Positions 1 to 13,400 of a stretch of 64,000 bases of DNA are shown in pieces. The translations under genes and the position numbers were made by a program. The notes beneath the pieces are model-generated. The model was given only the letters and a program-made list of their open reading frames with translations, was not told the DNA's origin and ran no database searches. Source of the DNA: Pyrrhosoma nymphula (taxonomy: Eukaryota > Arthropoda > Insecta > Odonata > Coenagrionidae). How positions within the stretch are numbered: the first letter of the stretch is position 1; each line of letters starts with the position of its first letter. Location: the NCBI GenBank assembly GCA_963573305.1, contig OY754335.1, forward strand, positions 53,279,985 through 53,343,984, in the 5' to 3' direction.

Positions 1-31
1 AATTGTCGAGCCGATTCAACAACAGATAAAT

Positions 32-211
32 GTGAGTAAACTCTTCTCAGGCTCTCCACCGGTTTCAACTACTCATAATTAGTCCTTTATTTGGCAGAAG
101 TTTAAGATTTGCGATATTCTTGTCTTGAGAATGAGTGATGAGTTGTCTCTCGATACGTCGGCAATTATGAATAGTTTAAACCGGTGGAGAGCCCGATAAG
201 AGTTGACTCAT
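32..211. repeat. Short inverted repeat (MITE-like)
   Basis: Arms at 32-80 and 163-211 are reverse complements with a few mismatches; both contain CTCTCCACCGGTTT or its complement. The loop is about 80 bp. The arrangement suits a small non-autonomous DNA element. I saw no clear target duplication, so the superfamily is unknown. It probably lies in an intron of the WDR37-like gene. Confidence 0.6.
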
Positions 212-1829
212 ATTATTCGCCAGGAAAGTGTTTGAACCTTTTGTTCAATAGATCAATGAGTTCAGCAATAACTTTGATATAATTAATATTGAATATAAAC
301 TATGATTAAAAGCACAAACCAATTACTCCTTAAATTAAGCTCACTAAGCTATCATTATTCAATGACCCAACCTGGAACTGCAGGGACCATTATCAATACT
401 TGGCCTGCATTCACAAATTCTTTTTGGGGTAGTACAGCAGCTGACCAATCAAATCTCTAATCTAACTCAACTATTAAGCATACTTCATAATTATTGTATT
501 ATTTAATACACCTACCACAGTTAGAATGACCTGTTACATCAAAGGTGTCCTTGTGTTTCTCTTAATGAAGTCTTCCTTAAAACAGTTCTCACTGCCTTCT
601 GTTACGAAGGGTCCCAATGTCTTTCCCAATTAAATTCTCCCTTTAAGAAAACCTGTCCCATTTCTCTAACCTTAAATAATTGAGAACTGTCACTTATCAG
701 TAGTTGAAGGTGAAGCCTACCATGGAGGATCCCTGATCTTAAGAGTCATTCTTTCCACTAGTCAACGTTAGTAATTATCTACTCTACTTCCTAAGAGAGG
801 TTATATATGCCGAAAAGGCTACAGTAGAGCAGTCGATACAAGGTGTATGAAATAAAAGCAAATCTCGAGATTTTCTAAAGCGGTATATTTTATTAGTAAC
901 AATCTAAGGTAGTCTGTCAATAACATTTATCATCCTGGAGAAATATCTCGTGACATAAAACCCATGAGGTCGTAATTAATACATTTCACGTCCTTCTCCA
1001 GTATTCATTCTACAAAATGACAAATTGCACGAAACTTTTTCATTAAATCAAAGTAGGTAGTGAAAAATAGTAACTCAAGTAACTATATATCTACAGTAAC
1101 TTCCCTGAAGATTACTGCACCAAGCTGCAGCACAACGATTACCTGCATAGGCCATTGTCAATAACTGTGGAAAACAAGGCACCAAAGCGTTTACAATTTC
1201 TGTAAGTAATTACTATCGATGGGATTTCCTGTAAGGATTAACACAGCGCGCGACTCAACGTTTCGGTCCCTGCCGTAATTTGTGCTGTAAGCGTGACACC
1301 TACAGTCAAACTCTTTATCTAGGGAGTGAGCGGGACCTGGTAGTAACAATCTTTACAGGACCAGAGATATCATATTTTTAGGTCACAGAAGGTGAAATGA
1401 CCCCCTTCCCCTAGTCTACGTTTAGTACTTCCCAACACCATGTAGCATAATTAGCTGGATTATTTTAAAAGTCTAGGAAAATACATTCTTCAATTGTTAT
1501 GACCGTATATCATAAAAGACCTGGGGTAAACTTATAGGATGTAGCCTCGGTGAAGAACATATCACACACCTCTATGCTTTAAAATAGATATTGCCAACAT
1601 TCAATTAGTCTCTCCTCGTCATTGAAGAGATTTCAGCGTTTCCAAGATTTCAGTACATGAAGATGGAGAGTACAATGCACGGTATAAAAAAATAATTCTG
1701 AAACGTGCATTTCAATCAAGTAGTTGGACTGTTAGTGAAGGATTTAACTTTGTCGTGATATCCTTAAGATGTACTTGAGATCAGGGATAATTACTTCCTG
1801 AAATACCACATCCATTCAAGTGTACTCAC
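212..1829. other. Intron of the WDR37-like gene, no recognisable content
   Basis: AT-rich sequence downstream, on the minus strand, of the third WDR37-like exon. I looked for the next exon, which in the family carries a basic Ser/Thr-rich linker before the first WD repeat, and did not find it. There is no long open frame or obvious repeat. Confidence 0.5.
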
Positions 1830-2440
1830 ATTTCTGCTTGGAGATACCCTTGGAGAAATTTGCATCAAAATCAGCATAATCACAGCTTTGTTTATCACTC
1901 ACAAAAGACTCCCTTTCAAGGCGCTCATTAAGGTTGTCTATCTTCTCTTGCACTAAACAAACAGAAGATATGAATGATAAACACAAATTGGCAATCACTT
2001 TTGTCGAGACGTGGATGCTAGATGAAAACTCTATAAGTACATCACATTACTTACATGCTATGTTTTCAAAGTAAAGACCTTCAAACTCTTTTTCGATTTG
2101 CACAAAAAGTTCCTGAAGTCTGCTCCTACAAAATACAAGGCAAGAAAAACGCAAATAATCAAGAAGTTGAGAAACAAATCTTAGATTGACATACAGTGTT
2201 TCATATATATCATATACGGTATAGTGACATGTGATAGTTAATTGATGGTAAAGTGGGATAATGAAAAATATCATACCTAATTAAAGGAGGTAACATGGGT
2301 TCCCCCTCAGTCTCTGGTCTCTGATTGAGGTAATTTAGGGGTTGTATATCTTCAGGATTATTGTTCTGTGAGCGTGGTATGTTGATTCGTTTACTTTTTG
2401 GTGGTTTAACCGCCAAGTTAGGCACAGCATCTTGGGGCAT
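1830..2440 (-). CDS. WDR37: WDR37-like WD-repeat protein, N-terminal three coding exons (partial)
   Basis: Three minus-strand exons splice in phase. Exon A: 2440 (ATG) to 2277, 54 codons plus AG, donor GTATGA. Exon B: 2125 to 2055, acceptor TTTTGTAG, donor GTAAGT. Exon C: 1952 to 1830, acceptor TGTTTAG, donor GTGAGT. Exon A supplies a basic N-terminus and the start of a segment reading LPPLIRSRLQELFVQIEKEF; exon B completes it and ends in GLYFENIA, and exon C continues LQEKIDNLNERLERE. This helical segment closely matches the one preceding the WD propeller in WDR37, a WD-repeat protein known to partner PACS proteins. The propeller itself lies outside the window. A pyrimidine-rich acceptor at 2487-2488 suggests exon A begins at 2486 with a short 5'UTR and that a further noncoding exon exists upstream. 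The gene is divergent from INO80D. The assignment rests on the helix match and spacing recalled from the family, not on a database search. Confidence 0.8.
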
Positions 2441-2486
2441 TATGGATTACTTTCACCATCGACAACTCACAAGCATTGACAATGGC

Positions 2487-4183
2487 CTAAAATACGAGAA
2501 AGATGAAATCCATTAATATCAATGGGCTAACTCCAAGAAGGTTGAGAAAGGCGCTTTCTACATGAAGCGCCAGACGCCCAGAAAAATAATATATTTATCC
2601 ATGAATATAGAGATACTATATTCATGTATTTATCATATGATTTCCACAGAATCGTTGCCATACCTGACGGAAGGTCCCAGCGTTCAGGAGAAACCTTCCA
2701 AGCTACAGAAATATTACTTTCTTAAGTACAAACACGCCACTATTCCCAACTCGTCACTGCTAGCATAGTATGAGCGAGTGTCACCCAACACTTTTACAAT
2801 ATTTGAAGAGGATTCATTGACTACGAATTCTCCGTCAACCGCACATATACGTGACGTATCCTGGCGGCTACGGAAAGTACGCGTTATATTCTTCAATTGT
2901 CAAGAACCGACGGTGGAAATTAGTTCCACCAAGTTTATGCCCTGATAGGGTGTAAGAAGCCGTAATTACAATTTATTCGAGTCATGTACACGTAATATTG
3001 AATGCCATATTTTAAAAACATGATAAATTAGAGCTTACTTCGCTGAATCAGCTATAGAAAATAGTGTTGTCAGTCATGGAACATTGTTTTTTCCGATGAT
3101 TTCTAATCATTGAAACATCGCTAGATGTATTCTGTCGCTATTGCCTATTACTGAAAACATTTTAACATGTGTTGTCATCACGCACGATCACTGACAGTGT
3201 CGGGGAGAATTTCTTTTCAGTAATTCTTCTTGAGGCCATTGCACAATTGTTGGGATCCATACGCGTCGGCCATTTTGGTGTAAATTTCTGTTCCATGAAA
3301 CTTCAGATAAATTTATTGTTTATATTTTGCGTATAGTTTGTACAGAGAAGATATTTCAGGCAATTATTTCAATATTAATCTCTATCTCCGAGTATAACGA
3401 CAGTTCAATCGGTGACTAAAATACTGGCACCCTGTAAAGTAAGCAAACCTGCCTAGCTCGATAGGATGTTAACTGTATCCTTAGAAAGAAAGAATGGGTG
3501 ATTTCAATCTGTTTTAGTGAAATTAAAATTTAAAAATAAATAATTAAATACCATATCGTCAGGTATGTACAAAATATTTAGATGTTATTGTCGTATTTCA
3601 GGAGCGATACTGACAGGTTTAAATCAGTAAATGTTCACCAGAGTGCACTGTTATCTAATAAGGATATTTATCATAATTATTCGGTAAAATAGAAACTATT
3701 TTGTATTTTCATCCGGTAATGAACATTTAGAATGTTGTGACATAATATAATTTCTATTTACGTTAAATTACATTGTTCGAATGTAATTTATACTCGAGAT
3801 ATTAATAAATATATTCAATGTTGTCACTTAACAGTTGACAGTCAAAATGTATCAAGACGGTGTTAAAGCTTTTGTGTGTAAAAACATGTAATATCGTCTT
3901 CCTCATTAGTGTGTGGAATGAAATGACTGGGAAACACGACCAAAATTTATTATTCGGTGTATGTGTGTGTGTAATAAGTGAGTAGTCGCAGAAGACGGCG
4001 GTAATTTCTTGTGGCCATGCCCATATACTTCTCTTTGATAATGTTGTTTTATTTTCCTTCGAACTGTCAACATTCTCGTTCTAAGCCATAGTTTTTGGCT
4101 AAAATAGTCATATTTTTGTGCATTTAAGACTGTGAAACATTAGACTTTGCTATTGCAGTGATGAAGCGTTTACTTCCCTTTAG
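2487..4183. promoter_or_regulatory. Shared upstream region between the WDR37-like gene and INO80D
   Basis: The two start codons are 1924 bp apart on opposite strands, so this interval must hold both promoters and probably noncoding first exons. It is AT-rich with a few GC-richer patches near 2820-2870 and 3180-3280. A short hairpin lies at about 2600-2626 (CATGAATATAG and its complement). I could not define a TATA box or initiator with confidence. Confidence 0.4.
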
Positions 4184-4313
4184 GTAAGAATGGATGTTGT
4201 GATCTTTGTTTACTTATATGGATACTGTCAAAGTTTCACTTTGCGAATGCCCAGTTTTTTATAAATGATGGTGATTTTTCTCATATTGTGTCTCTCTTCA
4301 TATTTTATTCTAG
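4184..4313 (+). other. INO80D: Probable 5'UTR intron of INO80D
   Basis: A good donor (TTTAG followed by GTAAGA, intron starting at 4184) pairs with a pyrimidine-rich acceptor TATTTTATTCTAG ending at 4313, giving a 130-bp intron 51 bp before the INO80D ATG. This is inferred from splice signals only. Confidence 0.45.
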
Positions 4314-4364
4314 AGTAATACAATTAAGAACTTATGTTTGTCAACAAACTCCATCGACTTCACG

Positions 4365-4477
4365 ATGTTTGAGGGCAAGCATATCCACTTTAGTCCTGTA
4401 GATAATAAACCGTTGTGTTCATATTCGAAAAAGATTTGCAAGCAACGGCGATTGAATGGATACGCATTTTGCATAAG
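4365..4477 (+). CDS. INO80D: INO80D coding exon 1
   Basis: It begins MFEGKHIHFSPVDNKPLC, almost identical to the vertebrate INO80D N-terminus, so the start codon is firm. It encodes 37 codons plus AG, and ends at a consensus donor GTAAGT at 4478. It carries C18, C25 and C36 of the first zinc knuckle. A longer open frame (4415-4687) overlaps it in the wrong phase and is not coding. Confidence 0.95.
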
Positions 4478-7400
4478 GTAAGTCTTGCTAAAATGTTTTT
4501 GTCCAGTATTATTATTGTGTCAATACCGTTATTGTACAATCCAATATCAAGTTGGTATTGGTCATTGTTCGCAAAAATAAGTCATTATCTATTAATATTT
4601 TGTTTTTGGTTGGTAATATCGAAGAATTACGGGTTTTCGTGTTCTATTATCATTAATTATTTCCACATTGTTAGCTACTGTTCATGATGTCATTGTCTCA
4701 TCTTCATTCGTATCATTTTTATGCGCTTTGCTTCAAATAATGTTAAATCATATTCATATAATTCGATTCTGGAATTGATTTACCCTTCAAGAGGCCATTA
4801 TTTGATATTCTTTGTTTTGCGTAGCTTGTCATGTTTGCATAGAATTTTTGCTCAGAAATAGTTGAGTAAGGTGATTTTTGTGAATATACTATCGGCAAGT
4901 ACCTCATGTTCTATCATTTACCAGAGTATCTGTTAAGGAAGGCTTTTATTACATCGATTGTTGATCTTTAATATCCTTGCATGCCGTTCTTCTAAAGTAC
5001 GCCTTTTAAATGTGGATTTTAGCTTGTGATTAGGTATAAGCCAATTTCCAAATCATCCCTTTCTCCCGTTTAATTGTTTCCTGAGGTCTATGTTTTCCTT
5101 ATTGCTCAATGTTACTCATTCTGAATCATCTAATATATTTCATTTTTTACCTTATGGTTATGCATAATGCCCACTTGCTTGAAACAGCTACGTTATTTTT
5201 TATGAATCTATATAAATTGGGGAAAATGGTGTATTTGTGTGGTATTTCATATTTATTTAAAACTAGCCAACGTTTTAGTGATTTTTTTATCTTAGAAATT
5301 CTGACTGGTTGGATAATTTGTTTTTATGATTTTATCCTGACCAGGCTACTCAGTTAAGAAAGTGTTACTTTATTTTTTTGCTGTTTCATATTGAATGCAT
5401 TCATGTCCTGCAGTTATATCGTTCTTTAAATCCTGGTGTTCTTTAATGTTTTTTCAGCCTTGTCTTATGAAGTAATGTCCTATCTTTAAGAATAAATTTA
5501 CCTTATGGCATAGAAAACTTGGGATTAATGCTAAATAATGCTAGGAGGCCATCAAGAAGTACATAGACTCAAGTATGAGGCTCTGGTTTTGATTTAACCC
5601 ATGTGTATTCTGGCCTCTTAATCGGAATTGATGGAAGAGTATGATGGAATTCATCAGAGAAGCTAAGCAATTCTAGTGAGCCAAAATCATGGCATCAATG
5701 ACTTTGACGAAGTATGCTGATCACAGCAGTATTGATTTTGTCAAATAAATCAAGAAAAGGAAATTCAGAATATGTACTCTTTCGTATGAAGCTTTGAAAT
5801 GGTAGGTAAAAGTGATTTTTCTTCTATTTCTGACTTAAAAATCTATGGGAAGGGACTCCGTAATTTCCAGGATTTCCTCACTCCCTGAAAGTTGGGGTGC
5901 TTATTCCATGACTTGGACATCACATTTTGCTTATAATGAGAAAAATGGAACTAATGGCCATTCATTCCTGAAATTATATAAATGGTTGCATTCATGGTAG
6001 TAGTATGTGAGATATTTTCCAATGAAAACCTTGTTAATGATAATGTTATTTAGATATGTTTGTTGTCAGGAAAAAGTGATTGGGTGTAGGTTAAGATTGG
6101 GATTATTATAAAGGCCTTTAATATGAATTGCCTCCCTCATTCAATGGCAGATTATGTTGGGGGGGGGGGGGTAGAAAACAATTGATACATGGCAATCAAT
6201 AAGTTAGGAACACTTTTCAATATATGTATGAGAGAAAGCGTCCACTATTTAACAGCTGTACACAAAATTTTCTTTTTTATTAAAAATTCTGCTTGGCCGA
6301 ACTATGTATAGATTAATTACACATTGTCTTGTCCATCAATATTAGTTTTCACACATTCTCGTGAGTGAAAATGTTTGCTTGTCTTGTTTCCAGAATAGTT
6401 GCTCCACATCCCATTTACAGAAATTGAGCTGGAGAGTCCTAGTAATTCATTGAGTTTCGCCAGTCTCTTACAATTAGTATAAGAACATTGAAAGAACTCT
6501 CAGACAAAGAAAAAGTCCTATCAAGTACTTTTGTACTCTTCATTTCTCCCGTATTTAACTTTCTCTGCTTCCATGTTACTTACTTTTGTGGCAATGAAGT
6601 CAGAGGTGAAAACTATTCGGAAGGGAAAAAGCACTTTGTCCTTCCATGGTGCTCACCTATTACGTGCCTCTCTGGCTTAGCTGTTTTCTGTTGGACAATT
6701 GTTCTTTTTGATTCGGGCAAATGATTAAATCAAGTTAAAAAATCCTTTTGTATATGACAGATTTTCATGCTATTTTTCTTGAAAAATATGCATAATTTTG
6801 TTGTCATTATATTTTACAGTAAAAGTTATGTAAAAAAAAATTAAGCACCCTATTTCACAGCCCATAAGCTGCACTATGATTTCTTAGTTAGATTTTAGAA
6901 GAAAAGAATACTTTCAAATACATCCAATAATTAGTAAATGTATTAAAGTTATTCCTTGTAGACTTGCAGTAACAAATGGATGATGGAGAGCACACATTTA
7001 CAATGTGGTTTGCTAATAAAGTAGCGAGATGTGTACCTCCGAGCTAATTGGATACATATATGAATATGTAGCTTTATCCTTGACCCACAAGGTGCAGGTT
7101 GATTTTATAATGTATTTTTGAATAACAATATGTAGTGCATTTTTTGGGCCAGGAACTATGTTAGTAAATTTTATTTATTCACGTGGAAATATTAGGTATA
7201 GATGTGGTTATCAATTTCCTGCTCAACCTTGTGGAAGTTTACTTTAACAAATGAAAAAGAACGCTATGTTTTAAATACATTAAAAATTTTGAATAAAAAT
7301 TGGCGGAATAAAACAAAGTGCTATTTTTCATTTGTTATTATGTATGTATGGATATGTAGTAGTCTGCCTGGGTAGTAGCGTATGCTTAACTGAAAGGAGA

Positions 7401-10400
7401 GGGTTTGATATCAGTTTTCTGCATGGCTGAAGTTACAGAGAAAGTTGTAATTTGAAATTCCATCTCTTATTCTCCATAGAGGAAATACTTTCTGAAGACT
7501 ATGATCACCTCTAATACATACGAAACTGCAATTTGAATTCTCCTTTACCAGGAGCTTAACTACAGTCCTTTAATTTCCTGGGAATAATTATACATAGACT
7601 ACCATGCTATCCTGAATTCTTTACGGTCTTAATGCAGGTTTGAATATAAGGGTGGGAGGGCAGAAAATAGAGCAGATGGATCAGTGTGCGTACCTCAGTA
7701 GTATTTTGGAGAAAAATGGCTTTATAGTCCATCTCAGATAATAGCGCAGTTGCAATATACTGATTTGGCTTGTAAATACATCCAAACAATTATATATATG
7801 GGGAATTGCTGGAGGTGGTGGGAGAGTGAAGGAAGTTGGAGCCAGTGACTTGGATGATGCAGGAAAGTTGTATGAAGTACATACTAAAAGGTGGTAGAGA
7901 GGAGAATACTGGGGAAGTGTGGAAGAGGATGGGAATTTTGGATGACATAAAGAGAGGCAAAGTGCTTGTGAAACCTAAGAGAAACCTGAAGGCAAGCTTG
8001 TAGAGATAGTGAAAGGTTGTGCCAAAAAAGGGAAAGTAAGGATATCTAACAACTATCTAAAAACCTACCAATCAGCTGGTATAATGTCCAATGATGATGA
8101 CATTATGTATTTCTTAAATTATTTTGATGCCACTCTAAAATGATGCTGTTATGCATAGCTCATCGTTACCCCTGTCCTACATGAGAAGAAAGCTTCAGAA
8201 AAGAAAATGTTAACCCTTGAAATTCACAGTTTAAGAGAAAGGGTAATAATTCAGGAGAAAAAAATTAAAAACATGTCAGGAGAAAATGTGAGAACATTAT
8301 AGAAGTCCATAAAAAATTAATACGGAGGGAAGCTTAAGGAAAAAGGTAAATAGTGAACTAGGTACCATTGGAGATGGGCCACTTTGAAAATTACCACGGT
8401 AATTTTTGTAAATTACCATGGTATTTTTCGTAATTTACCCCTAATTTAATTCGCCCCTTGAAAATTACTGTAATTTTCGGTAATTTTCTAGATAATTCAC
8501 CCATGTTTGAGATAATTTTTCATACAGATAAATTCCCAACATGTTCTTTTAAGCCAAGTCCACATTTCTGATGTGTTTAATTATAAATTGAGGAATGTTC
8601 AACTCATTTTGGCATATTTTACTTAAATTATAACATTTTTGAGTAATTATTAGTAGAATATTCTTCTTTAAAATTTCTCATACTTTGACAAAAGAAAGCC
8701 AGATTTCGTGTTGATGCTGTATTTCTTTTTACAATTTTGAAAATTTCTAATACATTAATAATAATAATTTATTTGCCAAAGGATCAGATACATAAACATT
8801 GCATATGATATAAGGCACGTCAAAAGATAAATATACACATACATAATTGCCCATATTGAGATACAAATATACAAATAATTTATTAATACACAGAATTGTT
8901 CTAATAATTGTCACCGAGGTATTCTTCAATGGAATAATACATCTTGGTCAGGAGATGTCTTTTCAATTTCAACTATAATGAGTTTATACTGTTCACAGTT
9001 TTTATACATAATGGCAGTTTATTCTACAACCTTATTCCCATTTCTTTGGGTCCCATTTTAGCGACTTTAGTGCGCACAAAATTATAATGAATATCACTAT
9101 TTGCCCGTGTAAGGTGATTGTGGATAACATTATTCTCATTAAAATTAGAAAGATTATTTTTTATATACATAACAGTTAAAAATATATATATACATGGAAT
9201 GGGAAGAATGTTCAACTCCTTATAAATCGGTTTGCTGGGAGATCTGTTCCCTTTCGTTGCATTAGGTATGGTTTAAACATCATATCCTCTCCCTTTTGGT
9301 ATTGGCATTCTTATTCAACCATAGATTTTCTGTTTAATACTTAAAACTGAAAAATACTGGAAAATTACGGTAATTTTCCTATCTCTAGGTACCATATGTG
9401 CCTGAATATAAGCCCGAATATCTGAATATTATTTAATAAAAATAAAGAGGCCCTAAAGAGGATATTTTTATATGGGATATTTTTGTGCCGGGAGAAAAAA
9501 AAACCACTCCAATATGATGTGGCCCAAATGATTACCATAGATAAATTTATAATAATGGGCTAACTTTTCTCACATCAGCAAATAGCCAAATTGCTTAAAA
9601 ATTGTTTATTATATCATTAATTTTTCTTCATGGCAATGTCATTACAGTAGTACAGCATCTTATCAAGGACATTATGAAACCTGCAACTTAACTTTGTCAT
9701 AAATATTTTTTAATGCTAGTGTAAAACTAAGGTATGTACACATTAAGAAAGGTGGACAACTTAGCTGATGCATTTAGCTAGGGTTTTTTGCGTTTTCAAT
9801 CATCTCATTGATTTTTCTTCATGGTGGTATTGTTACAGCTCTATTATGCCACTGTAACAACAGTATGCAACCGGAAACAACTTGTGTTAAACATTTCCTT
9901 GCGTAAAAACTATCCAAGTTCACGTTAAAATTAAATTATGAGCTATTTATTTTATTGACTGAAGCATAAAAATGCAAAGTAACTCTGTGATACACAAAAC
10001 AATATGAATCGATCAATACTTATGCATCTGTAAATTTTGCAAACACAATTTTGTCTTAAGTTTTCATCAACTTAAGTTAATAAATGCCATGTTATAAGTC
10101 TACCACCTCTATAATGCCACCTCTCAGGAAATCAACCTAGCTTCTATCAGTTTCAGTGGACTCTGTGATATTGTGCTTGAAAGAATATCTGAATTTTTAG
10201 GGCTTATTTCTGCAATGCTGCTTCTCAACTTTTTGCTAATAAACCTTCACCTACCACATACATATAGTTGAGTATAAGTTGAAGTCTTAATTTTGGGACA
10301 AAAATATGGACTAAAATACGTGACTTGAGATGAGTTGAGGTGAAAAACAATTGCTTCATCTCCTTGTTTCACAGTGAAGAAAGAAAGCCATTAAGGGGAC

Positions 10401-13400
10401 GTCAATGAATATTGAAGCCAAGAGCAACAAACGTTGAAAAAAGAAACTTTCGATAAATTTATTGATTATATCTTTAACTGCTTCAAAATTGGCCGTGTGA
10501 TGCGATTGCCAACTTTCATGATGAAGCAGTTATGTCATCATTGTCGCCTTGATTGTGGGCATCGTCATTATATTCCGCACCATCCACCATGGCTATCATA
10601 TCCATATCACTACCACGTGACGTGACAGAGCTTAAGTAAAAACAATAGTTCAGTGAAGAAAGAAGTGATGCACGCTTGTGGTGTAAAATGTTCCCTTTAA
10701 ATGAAGTAATTACTCCTGAGAAAGATTTTGTGTACTATTTTATTTCCTAACATCTGCGAAAGAGAATGAACAATGGTAAGTTAGAGGAGAAGGATAAGAT
10801 ATTAGTGAGTCTTTGGAATTTTTTGTATCACAGACTACAATTAGCTGTTTCTCTTCAACGAAGATCCACCATGGCCACAATTGGTTCTGAAAATGTGAAT
10901 ATTTGCTGAAGGAGAGGGATATTTCAAATATTAGGTATTTATACAGGAAGGTGTAAAACAGGAACCATGAAGCTTGCGGCAAGTCTTAACTGACCCAGCT
11001 GGCTTTCTGAGTGTGTGGTGTATGGGGAAGCATAGAATCCTGGGCAATTCCCAATTTCATGACTAGAAGTCGACATGCTTTCATTTCATCTCATTATCAA
11101 GATCAGTATTCAGAATATTTTATTTTTCTCTTAAGTTTTTTTCACCAGTGGTATGTAAAAAAATGAACATCGGATTATATTTGCGGATCCTGTGTAATCC
11201 GTAGCTAGTCGGGAAATGTAATTTTAACGAGTGTTTTGGGTTGGTTATGCACAGTGGCGTATGCAGGATTGACTTCTTGGGGGGGGGGGGGTTGACTTCT
11301 ACGGGGGAGGAGGGGTGGGAAGGGGGTTCATCAATATTTATGTGTTATCATAAAATTATATTTAGATTATTATTCAATAAAACAATTATTAAATTAACAT
11401 TCTTTTTTCGTTAAGACAATTCAACTATATTTTTCAGCGCAATAAGCAAAATTATAAACGCTAGTTCAGGTGAACGAATGAAAACGAATTCTGGTAAACA
11501 TGTTTTTGGGGGGGTTTAAACCCTAAACCTCCTCCCCCCATCTGCACGCCACTGGTTATGCATTATTTGTACAATTTGCCTCATGGAATGCATCAATATT
11601 GCAAAGTGGAAGTGGCAAGTGTATTAGACAGTAGTAGGTCCTAATTCAAAACTTAGAACGTAAATATATGTAATGCATTTTCAGTGAATATTCACCACAG
11701 CTTATCAGAAATATAGATACATATGGTTTTATGCAGCTGATACACAGAAATATTGACCCTGAAAAAGACACTTTATTTAGTGACTCAAGTATAAGTCAAA
11801 GATAGGTTTTCATTGACTGAAATAAGGAAGAAATTCCTTGACTTTTACTCATGTTTAAATATGGTAACATTAACCAAAACCACATACACATATACCCCAT
11901 TAACGGAGAGCTGCATTTCAGAAAACTGCCATGCTGAACAATTTTATGTTAAACCAATATATTTAACCCTTTTGCGACGGGGAAAATTTCTTTGCATTGC
12001 CAGTACGGAACTTCCACTACACTAGAATCTTCTCAGGTACCTATTTCCCTAACTTGGGTTGGGGGCCAGAGGGGTGTTGAACCTTTTTCTCGGTCACCGG
12101 GTGGAGATAATCTCCTCCCTTTTCTGCTTGGGGTGCCCATTATGGCATGCGGTCGCGGTCAAGTATTTTTTTTATGTGATGGTTTTGCTAAAAACATTGT
12201 TGCTACAACCTCGATATTTATTTATTCGTAAATGAATTTTTTGGTTTTACAATGCCTCTACAACATTTAAATGAAATTCTACCGTTAATATTAAGCTCTC
12301 TAGCAACAAAAATAGTATCAATGGTTAAATAAATAATTTCGTCATTGTATTTCGCACTCGGAAATGATTTTGACGAGTATTAACGTACCAAAGTATTATA
12401 AATTTAAAATGTCCTTATTCAGGATATTGGCATCATCAGTGCACGAATCAAAGAATCGGTACTTAAAAATTTTCAGCATGTTAATTCATGAGATGTACGG
12501 TCTACGGAACTCTTTGTTTTTATAAATTTATGCACCATTCACATTCATCGCGTACGAATATGTTGATTACATAAAAATTTCCCAGCCTTCTTTTTTATTA
12601 TTCTTATTTATACTTTTCTTATTCCTAAAATCACCTGATTTTAGGAGTATGAAATTCTTCGAAGCGAATGTTATAACTCCAACATTTGTGTGCCTAGGGA
12701 TTCAAAACACTGTCAGGAATCACTGTAATCTTTAGGCAGAAACCATTGACCAATGAAAACAGGACTCAAATAGTCAGCTGTCAAGATGAAATAAGCATGA
12801 GTAATTACAGGGAAAAATAAACATTTAATCTCACTAAAAATATGGTTGTCAACTCATATAAAAGAATAACATTCAGTTGTTTGCCCAAAAACATAATAAC
12901 TCCCTAACTTTCTTGAAACCATTGGAAAATCACTCCCTAACCAGCTAAATAACTAACAAAATATTAGTTATGAGATTCCTCTACACACAAACTACGTTAA
13001 AAATAATGGTAGAACTCCGTTTAAAATTTGTAGTTGTAGCGGTAAACATAAGGAATGTACTTCTAACCATCAATTTGCAAATCACACAAAAACTTCTTTA
13101 TTTGTTGTTCCTCTGCACCAGCAAGCAACTGACTGCGGACACCTGCTGTGAGTGGGGCTCGCACTGCAACGAAGGGTCGAGATTATCCTCTCCCACGGAC
13201 CGAGAAAGGGTACCTACGGCATCCCAAGAAGAAGTCCTTAATGACTCACACCTTTTAGGCCTGCTTAAGGCTAGCTTAGCGGCAACGCCGTTTTAAAACG
13301 TCGTTCGTTCGTTTGCGTAGAAAAATTTACGCCGTCAACGTGGTAAAACGTCGTTCGTAGCGAAAGGGTTACGGCATAGTAAACCATGTAGTTGATAAGT

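Noticed and set aside
4415..4687. Plus-strand open frame of 90 codons at INO80D exon 1
   Set aside because: It is in the wrong phase; the correct frame from 4365 matches INO80D and ends at a splice donor at 4478.
6488..6724. Plus-strand 78-codon frame in intron 1
   Set aside because: No motif, no splice context, and composition like the surrounding intron.
11280..11291. G run as telomeric or quadruplex sequence
   Set aside because: It is a single homopolymer inside a hAT MITE, with no repeated G tracts.
12970..13296. Plus-strand 108-codon frame
   Set aside because: It lies within the TTAA-type element, crosses its subterminal inverted repeat, and resembles no protein.
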